From NCBI GenBank assembly GCA_022072145.1, contig JAJVIG010000005.1:62001-126000 (forward strand): a DNA stretch of 64,000 bases, given 5' to 3'. Source of the DNA: Pseudomonadales bacterium. Lineage in GTDB: Bacteria > Pseudomonadota > Gammaproteobacteria > Pseudomonadales > UBA5518. The notes under the pieces are model-generated. The model saw only the letters and a program-made list of their open reading frames with translations. It ran no database searches and was not told where the DNA came from. Positions 11,004 to 20,568 of this stretch are shown here, piece after piece (within the stretch, counting starts at the first letter, position 1; every line of letters starts with the position of its first letter). A program made the position numbers and the translations under genes.

Positions 11004-11092
11004 GCCCGGGTGGCGAAACAGGTAGACGCAGGGGACTTAAAATCCCCCGGCCGGCGACGGCCGTGCCGGTTCGAGCCCGGCCCCGGGCACCA
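11004..11092 (+). tRNA. tRNA-Leu (TAA)
   Basis: GCCCGGGTGGCG...ACTTAAAAT with long variable arm...GGTTCGAGCCC...GGGCACCA. Confidence 0.94.
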
Positions 11093-11097
11093 ACTGT

Positions 11098-11325
11098 TTC
11101 GTCCGGACTGCAGGACGGCTGCCTGATGCGTTGCGGGCCCGCCTGCCGGACGTGCTGGCGGTTTACGCATTCGGCAGCCGGATCGTCACCACCGGCGCGC
11201 GCGGGCCTGCCCGCCGATATCCGGCAACGGGGGAACGTGGCTGGCCGATGACGTGCTGATCAACAAGGCGGCGACGATCGAACGCTGCGCGACGCTGCCG
11301 CTCCCGGACGATGAGGGTGTTCAGG
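11098..11325 (+). pseudogene. Decayed MNT nucleotidyltransferase (MntA) plus HEPN/DUF86 (HepT) remnant
   Basis: Frame from 11098: FVRTAGRLPDALRARLPDVLAVYAFGSRI; later frame DDVLINKAATIERC, typical of MNT and HepT N-terminal segments; neither is an intact ORF. Confidence 0.6.
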
Positions 11326-12142
11326 CGCCGTCGAGTATGTCCCGGGTGCGCGCCTCGATCGTCTTCCTGAAGAACGCGCTGTCGGGCACGATCCAGAACT
11401 TGCGGGCGTCGATCGCGGCGAACACCCCGGTGGCGAAATCCCCGGGAGACAACCCGCCCTGCAGCATGCCGGCGACCGTGTCGTGGAACTGGCGCTCGCT
11501 CTCGCTGCCGAGCCGGTTGCGTTCCGGCTCGGGGCGCAGGCGTTCGGAGTGGAAGATGCGCGTCGCGATTTCGCCCGGGCACAGGCAGGAGGCGCTGATC
11601 GGTGCGGTTTCGAGTGCCAGCTCGGCCGCCAGCGTTTCGGTCAGTGCGGCCACGGCGTGCTTGGTCGCCTGGTATGGTCCCATGAACGCGCCGCCTCCGA
11701 GCAGCCCACCCTGCGACGAGGTGTTGACCACACGTCCCGCCTCGCCCTGCGCCAGCATCCGCGGCACGAAGCTGCGGATGCCGTTGATCACGCCGAAGAC
11801 GTTCACGTCGAAGCTCCAGCGCCAGTCGCGGAGCGAGCGTTCCCAGCTCTTGCCGTCGACCAGCACGCCGGCGTTGTTGAACAGCAGGTGGACCCGCCCG
11901 TGACGCGCGAAGACGTGGGTGGCGAGTGCCTCGACGGCCTGTTCGTCGCGCACGTCGACCGTTCGTGTCTCGATCGATCGTCCGCGCTCGCCCAGTTCGC
12001 GCCCGAGTTCGGCGAGCCCCGCCTCGTCGACGTCGGTGCCGATCACGTGCATGCCGAGTGCGGCCGCGTGGCGCGCGAGCCCGCCGCCGATGCCGCTGCC
12101 GGCGCCGGTCACGACGCACACCTTGCCTTGCCAGTCGCTCAT
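11321..12142 (-). CDS. SDR family oxidoreductase
   Basis: VCVVTGAGSGIGGGLA, NNAGV, YQATKHAV motifs. Confidence 0.9.
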   Translation of the reverse strand: MSDWQGKVCVVTGAGSGIGGGLARHAAALGMHVIGTDVDEAGLAELGRELGERGRSIETRTVDVRDEQAVEALATHVFARHGRVHLLFNNAGVLVDGKSWERSLRDWRWSFDVNVFGVINGIRSFVPRMLAQGEAGRVVNTSSQGGLLGGGAFMGPYQATKHAVAALTETLAAELALETAPISASCLCPGEIATRIFHSERLRPEPERNRLGSESERQFHDTVAGMLQGGLSPGDFATGVFAAIDARKFWIVPDSAFFRKTIEARTRDILDGA

Positions 12143-12188
12143 CGTCCGTAATCCTCCGCTGCCCGTGCGTGTGGTGGGTTGCCGTGCC

Positions 12189-12455
12189 TCAGTCGAGCAG
12201 ATCGGCGTAGTCCTCGCCGTCCTCGGCGACGATCGCGATCGTGGTGAAAGTCTCGACCGTCTGCCCCTCCGGCACCAGGATGCGCACCAGCCGGCCGCTT
12301 TCCGGGGCCGGCGCCTCCTCGACCGCCTTGGCGGTCTCGATCTCGACTATCGGTTCGCCCTCGTCGACCCGCTCGCCCTCGGTCTTCAACCACTTCAGGA
12401 TAGTTCCTTCGTTCAGTCCCATGCCCCACTTGGGCAGCACGACCTTGCTCGCCAT
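12189..12455 (-). CDS. Stand-alone biotin/lipoyl attachment domain protein (88 aa)
   Basis: VVLPKWGMGLNEGTILKWL...EIETAKAVEE lipoyl-Lys motif; no E2 catalytic domain. Confidence 0.88.
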   Translation of the reverse strand: MASKVVLPKWGMGLNEGTILKWLKTEGERVDEGEPIVEIETAKAVEEAPAPESGRLVRILVPEGQTVETFTTIAIVAEDGEDYADLLD

Positions 12456-12466
12456 GGTATGTCCTC

Positions 12467-13501
12467 TCAGTTCATGATGCCGGTGGCGGCCGCCACGATC
12501 TCGTCCTTGTTCGGGTACAGCGGGCGTTCCATCCTCGGGCTGAACGGGATGTGCACATCCGGCGTCGTCACGCGCCGGATCGGTGCCTTCAGCGTGTCGA
12601 AGGCCTCCTCGGCGACGATCGCGGCGATCTCCGAGGCGGCGCTCGCGGTGCGGTTCGCGTAGTCCACGACCACCAGCCGCCCCGTCTTGCCCACCGAGGC
12701 GAGGATGGTCTGCCGGTCGAGCGGCACCAGGCTGCGCACGTCGATCACCTCGGCCGAGATGCCCTGTTGCGCGAGTTGCTCGGCCGCGGGTAGTGCGTGC
12801 AGCAGGCAACCGGCGATCGAGACGATGGTGACGTCGCTGCCCTCGCGCCGGATTGCGGCCTTGCCGAGCGGGACCAGGAAATCCGGGTCGGTCGCGACCT
12901 GTTCCTTTCGGCTCCACAGATCGTTGTCCTCGAACACGATCACCGGATCGTCGTCGCGGATCGCGCTCTTGAGCATGCCCTTCATGTCCGCCGGCGTCGC
13001 CGGCGCGATGATCTTCAATCCGGGGATGTTCATGAACATCGGGTACGGGCGGTCGGAGTGCTGCGCGGCGTTGGCGCCGTTGTGCCACATCGACATGCGG
13101 AACACGACCGGCACGCGTACCTGCCCGCCGGTCATGAAGCGCAGCTTCGCGGCCTGGTTGATGATCTGGTCGCTGGCGAGGTAGACGAAGCTCGCGATCG
13201 TCAGGTCGACGATCGGGCGCAGCCCCGTGATCGCCGCGCCGATCGCCATGCCCGAGAAGCCGAGCTCGGAGATCGGTGCGTTCCAGGTGCGCTTCGGGTC
13301 GAGCTTGCCGAGCACGCCGCTGGCCGAATAGAGCGCGATGTCCTCGCCGATCAGGATCACGTTCGGGTCGCGTTCCATCTCTTCCTTCTGCGCCTCGAGG
13401 ATCGCGCCCAGGTAGGTGAGCTCGGCCGTTACTCCGCTCGCACCGGGCTGGACGGCCGATCCGGCGTCGCCATAGAGACTGGAGAGTTCGTTGGTTTGCA
13501 T
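12467..13501 (-). CDS. 2-oxo acid dehydrogenase E1 beta-type subunit
   Basis: Transketolase pyrimidine-binding/C-terminal domain sequence, E1 beta family. Confidence 0.9.
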   Translation of the reverse strand: MQTNELSSLYGDAGSAVQPGASGVTAELTYLGAILEAQKEEMERDPNVILIGEDIALYSASGVLGKLDPKRTWNAPISELGFSGMAIGAAITGLRPIVDLTIASFVYLASDQIINQAAKLRFMTGGQVRVPVVFRMSMWHNGANAAQHSDRPYPMFMNIPGLKIIAPATPADMKGMLKSAIRDDDPVIVFEDNDLWSRKEQVATDPDFLVPLGKAAIRREGSDVTIVSIAGCLLHALPAAEQLAQQGISAEVIDVRSLVPLDRQTILASVGKTGRLVVVDYANRTASAASEIAAIVAEEAFDTLKAPIRRVTTPDVHIPFSPRMERPLYPNKDEIVAAATGIMN

Positions 13502-13524
13502 GTCTGCTGTTCCCCCTCGTGTGC

Positions 13525-14511
13525 TCAGGCCGGGTAGCCGATCGGGTTGGAGTACATGTTCTCGTAGACGCTCGCCGGCTCCGGGTGCGGACTCTTGCGC
13601 GCGAACTCCACCGCTTCGGTGACGTCGCTCGCGACGGCGTCCTCGATTGCCGCGAGTTCGGCCTCGTCGTGCCCGGCCTGAAGCAGACGGGCGCGGTAGA
13701 GCACGAGCGGGTCGAGTTCGCTGCGGTAACGTGCGACTTCCTCGGCAGCGCGGTAGTGCGAGGGCATGAAGACGCCGATCGCGTGCTCGTCGAAACGGTA
13801 GGTCTTCGCCTCGATCAGGCTGGGGCCCTCGCCGCGACGCGCGCGCTCGACGGCCGCGAGCGTTGCCGCGTGGACCTCGTCGAGACGCTGGCCGTCGACG
13901 ATCACGCCGGGAATCGCGTAGCCGGCCGCGCGTTTCGCGATATCGGGCTGCGCGTGCGTGGTGAGCATCGGCGTCGTGGCGGCGTACAGGTTGTTCTCGC
14001 AGAAGAAGATCACCGGCAGCTTCCACACCGCCGCCATGTTCAGGCACTCGTGCAGCGCGCCCTGGTTCGACGCGCCGTCGCCGAAGAACGCCAGGCTGAC
14101 CTGGTCGGTGCCGCGCACCACGGCGCTCAGTCCGGCGCCGGTGGCGAGCGGGATGCCGCCGCCGACGATCGCCGACTCGCCGATGATGCCCACGCTGGCG
14201 TCGGCGAGGTGCATCGATCCGCCACGCCCCTTGCACACACCGGTGGCGCGCCCCATCAGTTCGGCCATCAGCGGTGCGAGTCTCGCGCCTTTCGCGATCG
14301 GATGCCCGTGCGAGCGGTGCGTGCCGGTGATCCAGTCGTCGTCGCGCAGCGCCATGCAGGCGCCGACCAGCGCGGCCTCCTGGCCGACGCTGGAATGCAC
14401 CGCGCCGGGAATCTCGCCGGCTGCGATGCGCTTGGGCAGCGCCTCCTCGAAACGCCGTATCGACAGCATGCGACGGTACGCCTCCCGGCGCTGTTCGGCT
14501 TGCAGGCTCAT
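13525..14511 (-). CDS. Thiamine-PP-dependent dehydrogenase E1 alpha subunit
   Basis: GRATGVCKGRGGSMHLAD and GDGASNQGALHE TPP motifs. Confidence 0.92.
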   Translation of the reverse strand: MSLQAEQRREAYRRMLSIRRFEEALPKRIAAGEIPGAVHSSVGQEAALVGACMALRDDDWITGTHRSHGHPIAKGARLAPLMAELMGRATGVCKGRGGSMHLADASVGIIGESAIVGGGIPLATGAGLSAVVRGTDQVSLAFFGDGASNQGALHECLNMAAVWKLPVIFFCENNLYAATTPMLTTHAQPDIAKRAAGYAIPGVIVDGQRLDEVHAATLAAVERARRGEGPSLIEAKTYRFDEHAIGVFMPSHYRAAEEVARYRSELDPLVLYRARLLQAGHDEAELAAIEDAVASDVTEAVEFARKSPHPEPASVYENMYSNPIGYPA

Positions 14512-14587
14512 GGTGCGTCCTCGATGACCAACGGAGTGTGGGCAAGCCTATACTGGCGCTCCGATTCGTGCATCATGCAGTTGCTGT

Positions 14588-15724
14588 ATGGCTACGTCGT
14601 TCGACGTGTTCTCCGGGCTGGTCAGGGAGCTTTACGCCGGGGTCATGGAGACACCGCCCTGGGAGCGTTTCCTTCAAGGCATGCGCTGCGAAGCGGATGC
14701 CACGGTGGCGCTGATCATGCTGTCGCCGCCGCAATCGGCGGCCGTGAACCTGCTGCGGGTGGTCGGCGGGCATCCTGCGGTCAACAGCGCTTACCGCGAG
14801 CAGCTGTTCGCGCTCGAGCCGTTCCTGAACCTGCCCGAAGGCCATGTCACGACGCTGCACCGCTTCGTCGGTGCGCGCGAGCTGGAACTCAACGAGTATT
14901 ACAATCGCTTCATGCGTCCGTGGGGTGTGGGCTTCGTGCTCGGCGCCGACGTGCGGACCGAGGCCGGCTACACGGCGCGCCTGCGTGTGTGTCGGGGCCT
15001 GGATTCCCGCGACTTCGATACCGCGGCCTGCGAACTCGTCGGCACGCTGCTGGCGCACCTGCGTCAGGCGGTCGAGCTCTTCGATCGCGTACACCGGCTG
15101 CAGGTCGGGGAGATCGAGCTCGCCGATGTGCTGGACCAACTCGATGTCGCGAGCTTCCTGCTCGATGCGAGCGGCCGTGTCGGGCAGCCGAACCGCAGCG
15201 CGGTGGCGCTGTTCGCCCGTGCGGACGGGGTGCGGCTGCGCGATGGGCGCCTGCTGCTCGGCACCGACGCGGCGCAGCGACGCCTGGAGCAGATCCTCGC
15301 GGGGGCGCGCGACGCACAGGGATCGGAGCAGGAGCAGGGCAGGCGTCTGCCCGAGGTGATCATGGTCCCGCGCGGCAACGGATCGCTGTCGCTGGTCGTC
15401 GGGGTGCGCCTGCTGCGCTCGCCGGCCGATCTGCGCGCCGAGCACGCACCGGTCGCTGCCGTCTACGTCAGCCGCCCGGAAGCCGGGCGCACGGTGTCGG
15501 CCGAACTGGTGCGGGAACTGCTCGGCGTCACCCGCGCCGAGGCGGCTCTGGCGGCGAGGCTGGCGTGCGGCGCGACCATCGACGAGGCGGCGAGTGATCT
15601 CGGCATCGCACGCGCTACCGCGCGCACCCAGCTCTACTCGATCTTCAGGAAGACCGGGCTGCACCGCCAGTCCGAGCTGGTGTCGCTGATCGCTGAGACT
15701 TCTGCACGGCTTCCGCAGGCGTAG
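14588..15724 (+). CDS. LuxR-type HTH transcriptional regulator
   Basis: C-terminal HTH VTRAEAALAARLACGATIDEAASDLGIARATARTQLYSIFRKTG; divergent from E1 alpha. Confidence 0.85.
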   Translation: MATSFDVFSGLVRELYAGVMETPPWERFLQGMRCEADATVALIMLSPPQSAAVNLLRVVGGHPAVNSAYREQLFALEPFLNLPEGHVTTLHRFVGARELELNEYYNRFMRPWGVGFVLGADVRTEAGYTARLRVCRGLDSRDFDTAACELVGTLLAHLRQAVELFDRVHRLQVGEIELADVLDQLDVASFLLDASGRVGQPNRSAVALFARADGVRLRDGRLLLGTDAAQRRLEQILAGARDAQGSEQEQGRRLPEVIMVPRGNGSLSLVVGVRLLRSPADLRAEHAPVAAVYVSRPEAGRTVSAELVRELLGVTRAEAALAARLACGATIDEAASDLGIARATARTQLYSIFRKTGLHRQSELVSLIAETSARLPQA

Positions 15725-15734
15725 CGCGAACGCC

Positions 15735-15758
15735 GGTCCGGTCGCAGACCGGAGCTAC
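15735..15758 (-). repeat. REP-like palindrome variant (GTAGCTCCGGTC-TGC-GACCGGACC)
   Basis: Inverted repeat with terminal GTAG, 11 nt after the preceding CDS. Confidence 0.65.
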
Positions 15759-15824
15759 TTGCCGCTGGCCGCCGAAGTATCGAGAATGCGCAGCCGAACC
15801 AGCCACTGCGGAGAACCGCCTGCG

Positions 15825-16076
15825 ATGAGCGACACGCCCCCCGACCGTCTGTGCGTGAACCCGAGGAGCCAGTTCTACTCGAAGGAGGCGCTCGAGCGCG
15901 GGGTCGGCATCCGCTTCAACGGCAAGGAGCGCACCAACGTCGAGGAGTACTGCGTCAGCGAAGGCTGGGTGCGCTTGCCGGCGGGCAAGGCGGTGGACCG
16001 CCAGGGCAACGCGATGACGATCAAGCTGAAGGGCGTGGTGGAGCCGTACTTCCGCGACGCGACCGCGGCTGTCTGA
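15825..16076 (+). CDS. DUF3297 family protein
   Basis: MSDTPPDRLCVNPRS...RFNGKERTNVEEYCVSEGWVR pattern. Confidence 0.75.
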   Translation: MSDTPPDRLCVNPRSQFYSKEALERGVGIRFNGKERTNVEEYCVSEGWVRLPAGKAVDRQGNAMTIKLKGVVEPYFRDATAAV

Positions 16077-16156
16077 GTGCATCGTGGTATTCTGTGACCC
16101 ATCCCCGTCCGGGCCTGAGCGCGCGGTCGCATTTCCCCAAGGCGTAAGGTAAGAGC

Positions 16157-16783
16157 ATGGCAATCGAAATCAAGGAATCGTTCCAGGTCGCAGCCCCGAT
16201 CGAGAAGGTCTGGAACTTCATGAAGACGCCCGAGAGTCTCGCCGCGTGCATGCCGGGCGCCTCGCTGGCGCGCATGATCGACGAGAAGAGTTTCGTGGGT
16301 GCCGTGAAGTTGAAGGTCGGCGCGATCACGGCGGCCTACGAGGGCACGATGACGTTCATCAAACTCGACGATGCGGCGCACGAACTCACCCTGCTCGCCG
16401 AGGCCAAGGAAAAAGGTGGCGGCACCGTGAGCGGCACCATCTCGGCAAAGCTGCTGGCGCTGGCGGACGGCGGCACCGATGTGCGCTGCGAGTCCAGCGT
16501 CGACCTGACCGGGCGCATCGTGCAGGTCGGACGCGGGATGATCGAGGGCGTCTCGAAGCAGGTCATCCAGAAATTCGTCGCCGCGGTGAAGGCCTCGCTG
16601 GAGACCGCCGAGGCGGCCAGCGCGGAGGCTGCCGGTGCGACCGCCGAGGCAGGCGTGGCGGCACCGGCGGCTGCGGTGCCGCCGGTGGTCAAGGAAGATT
16701 CGATCAATGTCCTGGAAGTCGTGTGGAACGTGATCTGGGGCGCGATCCGCAATTTCTTCCGCCGGTTGTTCGGCAAATCCTGA
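16157..16783 (+). CDS. CoxG-like SRPBCC family protein
   Basis: SFQVAAPIEKVWNFMKTPESLAACMPGA pattern. Confidence 0.85.
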   Translation: MAIEIKESFQVAAPIEKVWNFMKTPESLAACMPGASLARMIDEKSFVGAVKLKVGAITAAYEGTMTFIKLDDAAHELTLLAEAKEKGGGTVSGTISAKLLALADGGTDVRCESSVDLTGRIVQVGRGMIEGVSKQVIQKFVAAVKASLETAEAASAEAAGATAEAGVAAPAAAVPPVVKEDSINVLEVVWNVIWGAIRNFFRRLFGKS

Positions 16784-16789
16784 GGACGT

Positions 16790-16851
16790 GTAGGTCCGGG
16801 CTGCGCCCGGACATGTGCCCGGACGAATGTTCGGCCGCAGGCCGAACCTAC
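16790..16851. repeat. Composite REP/BIME-like element: GTAGGTCCGGGCTGCGCCCGGAC (+, 16790-16812) and its GTTCGGCC-type partner (-, 16829-16851)
   Basis: Two opposed hairpins, each with outward GTAG. Confidence 0.88.
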
Positions 16852-17282
16852 GGCCACTCGGCGCCGGCAGGCACCAGGTAACAGAGATTGAGTCTGCGCG
16901 CGGCGAACTTCCATTCGCCGTCCTCGCGCACGTAGCGGTCTTCGTAGAAACCGGCGCCGATGAGACTCTGCCCGTCGCGTCGGCAGCGCAGGTCGAGGTA
17001 ACAGACGCCGCTGGCGGTGTCGCCCTCGAGGGTGATCACGTGGTTGTGCACATAGGGTTGCAGCAGCGTGTCGCCGCCGACCTTCTCACCATACACCGCG
17101 CGCAGGCGTTCGCTGCCCTCGATGCGCCCGTCCGGCCCCAGATCCATCACGCCGTCGCGCGCGAACAGCTCCACGGCCTGCAGCGGCTGCTTCTGCCACA
17201 CGTGATGTGCGTAGCGGCGCGCGAGGTCGCGGATGGCCTCCAGATCGGCCAGGCGACGGACGGTGGCGGCGGTGTCGTCCAT
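16848..17282 (-). CDS. SnoaL/NTF2-like protein
   Basis: ADLEAIRDLARRYAHHVWQ...VYGEKVGGDTLLQPYVHNHVI pattern; stop codon lies within the REP. Confidence 0.78.
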   Translation of the reverse strand: MDDTAATVRRLADLEAIRDLARRYAHHVWQKQPLQAVELFARDGVMDLGPDGRIEGSERLRAVYGEKVGGDTLLQPYVHNHVITLEGDTASGVCYLDLRCRRDGQSLIGAGFYEDRYVREDGEWKFAARRLNLCYLVPAGAEWP

Positions 17283-17329
17283 GCGCGTGCTCCGGCGCGC
17301 GGCGCGGCGGCTCGCCGCGCCGGTGGTGC

Positions 17330-19303
17330 TCAGCTCTCGACGATGCGGATGCGTTCGGCCACGAGTTCGGCGACGTCGTAGACCTTGCGCGTCTCGCTGT
17401 GCTTGCCGGCGCTGGCGGTGAGCATCAGCGTGCAGAACGAGCACGAGGTCGCGATGCGGTCGGCGCCGGTGTCCATCGCCTCCTGCGTGCGCACGTCGCT
17501 GATGCGCGCGGTGCCGCCCTGGCCACCCCAGTAGTTGCCGCCGCCGGCGCCGCAACAGAAGCTCTGTTCGCGCGCGCGTGGCATCTCGATCAGTTCGCCG
17601 ATCGCGGCGAGCACGCGCCGCGGCTGTTCGACGATGCCGTTGTGGCGACCGAGGTAGCAGGGGTCGTGGAAGGTGATCTTCTGGTCGCTGCGCGACGCGA
17701 TGCGCAGGCGCCCGTCGGCGATCAGCTCGTCGAGCAACACCGTGTGCGGGATGGTCTGCCAGTCCGCCCCCAGCTCCGGATAATAGCGGTCGAAGCTGTT
17801 GAAGCAGTGCGCGCACATCGTGATGACCTTCTGCACGCGCTGCTCGTGGAACTCGTCGATGTTGGCCTGCGCCATCTCGACGAATTGCATCTCGTTGCCC
17901 ATCATCTTGGCCGGGTCGCCGGTGCAGCCCGATTTCTCGAACACGCCCCACGACAGGCCGGCGGCGTCGAGCAGCCGCGCCATCGCACGCGCGATCTCCT
18001 GTGCGCGGGGCTCGTAGGCCACCGAGCAGCCTATCCACAGCAGGTACTCGGTCTTGCCTGGTTCGAAGATCGGCACGTTCAGGCCGTTGCGCCAGTCGGC
18101 GGCGTTCGCGCCGGTGCCCACGAACGGGTGCCCGCGCGACTCGAGGTTGCGGTTGGCGGCCGCCATCGTATCGGGCATCGACGACCGTTCCATCACGTGG
18201 TGACGCCGGAACTCGAGGATGATCTCGGCCGGGTTGTTGCTGACCGGGCACACCTGTATGCAGGCGGCGCAGGTGGTGCAGTTGAAGATCGCCTCGCGGC
18301 CCAGCACCTCGATCAGCGAGTCGTCGTCGAAGCGGCCCCCGGCGATGAATTCGGCGCAGGTCGCCATGACCTTCTTCGGCGACAGGTCCTTGCCGGTCTG
18401 CGCGGCAGGGCAGACCTCGTGGCAGCGCCCGCACCACAGGCACGCCGAGGCGTCGAGCAGGTTCTTCTGCGTGAGGTCGGCCAGCCGGGCCGCGCCGAAG
18501 CGTACCGGATTGCCGTCGGCGTCCTCCTCGGCGTCGAAATCGACGGCCGGCAGGTTCACGCCGTCGCGCCGGTTCGCGAGCGCGGAGTTGACCGGGCCGA
18601 GCAGCATGTGCGACATCGGGGTCCACGCGATCAGCGCGATGAACGTCGCACCCAGCAGCCCGTGCAGCCACCACACCAGGGTGAAGCCGAGCAGGCGCGC
18701 GTCGGGGTCGAAGTGCTCGTGCAGGAACGCGCCCACCGTGTTGCCGATGAACTCGGCGCCCCCGGTGGGTGCGACCGCGAGCCGGAAGCTCTCGGAGGTG
18801 TAGCCGGCCAGCACGGTCAGCAGGATCAACGCCTCCATGCGCTCGAAACCGGGGCGCGTCACCCGCGCGGTGAGTCGCTCCGGCGGAAAGAAGCGGCGCA
18901 GCAGGAAGAACAGCACGCCGAGGAACAGCAGGATGCCCGCGATCTCGCGCCCGAGCTGCATCACGATCAGGCCGAACCAGCCTTGGTAGACCGGCACGCC
19001 GACGAAACTCAGCGCGTACACGGCGTGCCCGAAGATCAGCACCAGCGCACCGGCGAACAGCATGCCGTGTGCGATGCCGGACCAGCGGCGGTCCTTCAGG
19101 CGGGAAGTGAATACGGCCCGCGAGACGAACGCGGGCCAGTTGAGCTTGTCGCGCACACTGGCGCAGTCGATGCGCGGACCGAAGAACGCCTTGCCGTGTC
19201 CGATGCGCTTCCAGTGCACGATCAGGCCGCGACCCAGGCTGGCGAGCGCGCCCGCCAGCACCAGGGCGAGGAGGATGTAGTTCACAGCGGATATTTCGGC
19301 CAT
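17330..19303 (-). CDS. Membrane-anchored (Fe-S) oxidoreductase, EMO/FadF-like candidate ETF:quinone oxidoreductase
   Basis: N-terminal nitrate-reductase-gamma-like TM region, CLWCGRCHEVCP and CTTCAACIQVCP ferredoxin motifs, C-terminal CCG-type Cys clusters; near etfA. Confidence 0.8.
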   Translation of the reverse strand: MAEISAVNYILLALVLAGALASLGRGLIVHWKRIGHGKAFFGPRIDCASVRDKLNWPAFVSRAVFTSRLKDRRWSGIAHGMLFAGALVLIFGHAVYALSFVGVPVYQGWFGLIVMQLGREIAGILLFLGVLFFLLRRFFPPERLTARVTRPGFERMEALILLTVLAGYTSESFRLAVAPTGGAEFIGNTVGAFLHEHFDPDARLLGFTLVWWLHGLLGATFIALIAWTPMSHMLLGPVNSALANRRDGVNLPAVDFDAEEDADGNPVRFGAARLADLTQKNLLDASACLWCGRCHEVCPAAQTGKDLSPKKVMATCAEFIAGGRFDDDSLIEVLGREAIFNCTTCAACIQVCPVSNNPAEIILEFRRHHVMERSSMPDTMAAANRNLESRGHPFVGTGANAADWRNGLNVPIFEPGKTEYLLWIGCSVAYEPRAQEIARAMARLLDAAGLSWGVFEKSGCTGDPAKMMGNEMQFVEMAQANIDEFHEQRVQKVITMCAHCFNSFDRYYPELGADWQTIPHTVLLDELIADGRLRIASRSDQKITFHDPCYLGRHNGIVEQPRRVLAAIGELIEMPRAREQSFCCGAGGGNYWGGQGGTARISDVRTQEAMDTGADRIATSCSFCTLMLTASAGKHSETRKVYDVAELVAERIRIVES

Positions 19304-19353
19304 TGCAGAGAGTCCGTCTCGTTAACGCGCCGAAGTATATCCGCTGCGTTGCC

Positions 19354-20568
19354 TCATTTCTTCAGGATGGCGGCGGTCGCGTTGCCACCGAGACCCAGCG
19401 TCTGCGCCAAGCCGACGCGCGCATTCGGCACCTGCCGGCCACCGGACTGCCCGCGCAACTGCCAGGTCAGCTCGGCGATCTGGAACACGCCCATTGCCGT
19501 GGTGGCCTCGCCGAACGACACGAAGCCGCCCGAGGGGTTGATCGGCATGCGGCCGGTCGGCGCGGTCTCGCCGGCGAGCAGCAGGCGCTCCGCTTCCCCG
19601 GGCTGGCACAGGCCCCATTCCTCGGGGAACGCCAGTTCGTAGTAGCAGGTGTTGTCCTGCAGTTCGGTGACGCTGACGTCCTGCGGGCCGACGCCGGCGA
19701 TCTCGAACGCGCGCTTGACCGCGGCACGCGCCTCGGTGTGCAGGCTCGGTCCCTGCGGCGCCGGGCCGGCGAGTCCGCGCGGCAGCGCGTCCTCGAAGGT
19801 CATGGTGGCCACCGCGCTGGAGGCGACCAGCACCGGGTTGGTGGCGAACTGGCGCGCCTTGGCGCGCGAACAGATCACCACCGCCGCGGCGCCGTTCGAC
19901 ACCGGGCAGATCTCGAACAGGCGCAGCGGGTTGCTGACGTACGGCGAGGCCAGCACTTCCTGCAGGCTCACTTCCTTCTGGAAGCGGGCGTACGGATTGT
20001 GCACCGAGCACTTGCGGGCCTTGACGGTGACCGCCGCGTACTGCTCCTCGGTGGTGCCCATCTCGTGCATGCGCCGGCGCGCCAGCGTGGCCCAGAACGA
20101 CGGACCCGGCATGCCCACGCAGCGCTGGCGCAGGAACTCCGGATCGGTGACTTCCTCGACGCCCGAGGTCTGGATCATGCCCTTGGGCATCACCTCGCCA
20201 CCGACGACCAGCACCATGTCGTAGACGCCGCCCGCGACCATCGCGTAGCCGACGTTGAAGGCGTTGCCGCCCGCGGCACAACCCGCCGACATGTTGTAGA
20301 CCGGGATGCCGGTCGAACCCATGTCCTCGACGACGTCGTTGCCGTTCAGACCCCAGCCCTTGCCGCCGGAGAAGCGCGAGCTGGCCGCGCACACGGCCTG
20401 GATCTGCTTCCACGACACGCCGGCGTCGGCCAGCGCCTGGTCGATCGCGTGGCGGCAGAGTTCGGTTACCGACTTGGTCCCGACGATATCGTCACCGGTC
20501 TTTCCGAAACGGTGGAGACCGACTCCCAGTACGGCGACTTCCTGCATCTCAGTGACTCCTTGCCGCAT
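19354..20568 (-). CDS. Thiolase-fold (SCP2/Ltp2-like) protein
   Basis: Thiolase-like NMSAGCAAGGNA and NPSGGFVSFGEATTAMG; adjacent to DUF35. Confidence 0.82.
   Translation of the reverse strand: MRQGVTEMQEVAVLGVGLHRFGKTGDDIVGTKSVTELCRHAIDQALADAGVSWKQIQAVCAASSRFSGGKGWGLNGNDVVEDMGSTGIPVYNMSAGCAAGGNAFNVGYAMVAGGVYDMVLVVGGEVMPKGMIQTSGVEEVTDPEFLRQRCVGMPGPSFWATLARRRMHEMGTTEEQYAAVTVKARKCSVHNPYARFQKEVSLQEVLASPYVSNPLRLFEICPVSNGAAAVVICSRAKARQFATNPVLVASSAVATMTFEDALPRGLAGPAPQGPSLHTEARAAVKRAFEIAGVGPQDVSVTELQDNTCYYELAFPEEWGLCQPGEAERLLLAGETAPTGRMPINPSGGFVSFGEATTAMGVFQIAELTWQLRGQSGGRQVPNARVGLAQTLGLGGNATAAILKK

Noticed and set aside
11063-11251. 62-aa ORF overlapping tRNA-Leu
   Set aside because: Begins inside the tRNA and is in a different frame from the MNT-like remnant
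17207-19642. 811-aa plus-strand ORF
   Set aside because: Antisense to the FeS oxidoreductase with ferredoxin motifs; no recognisable domain
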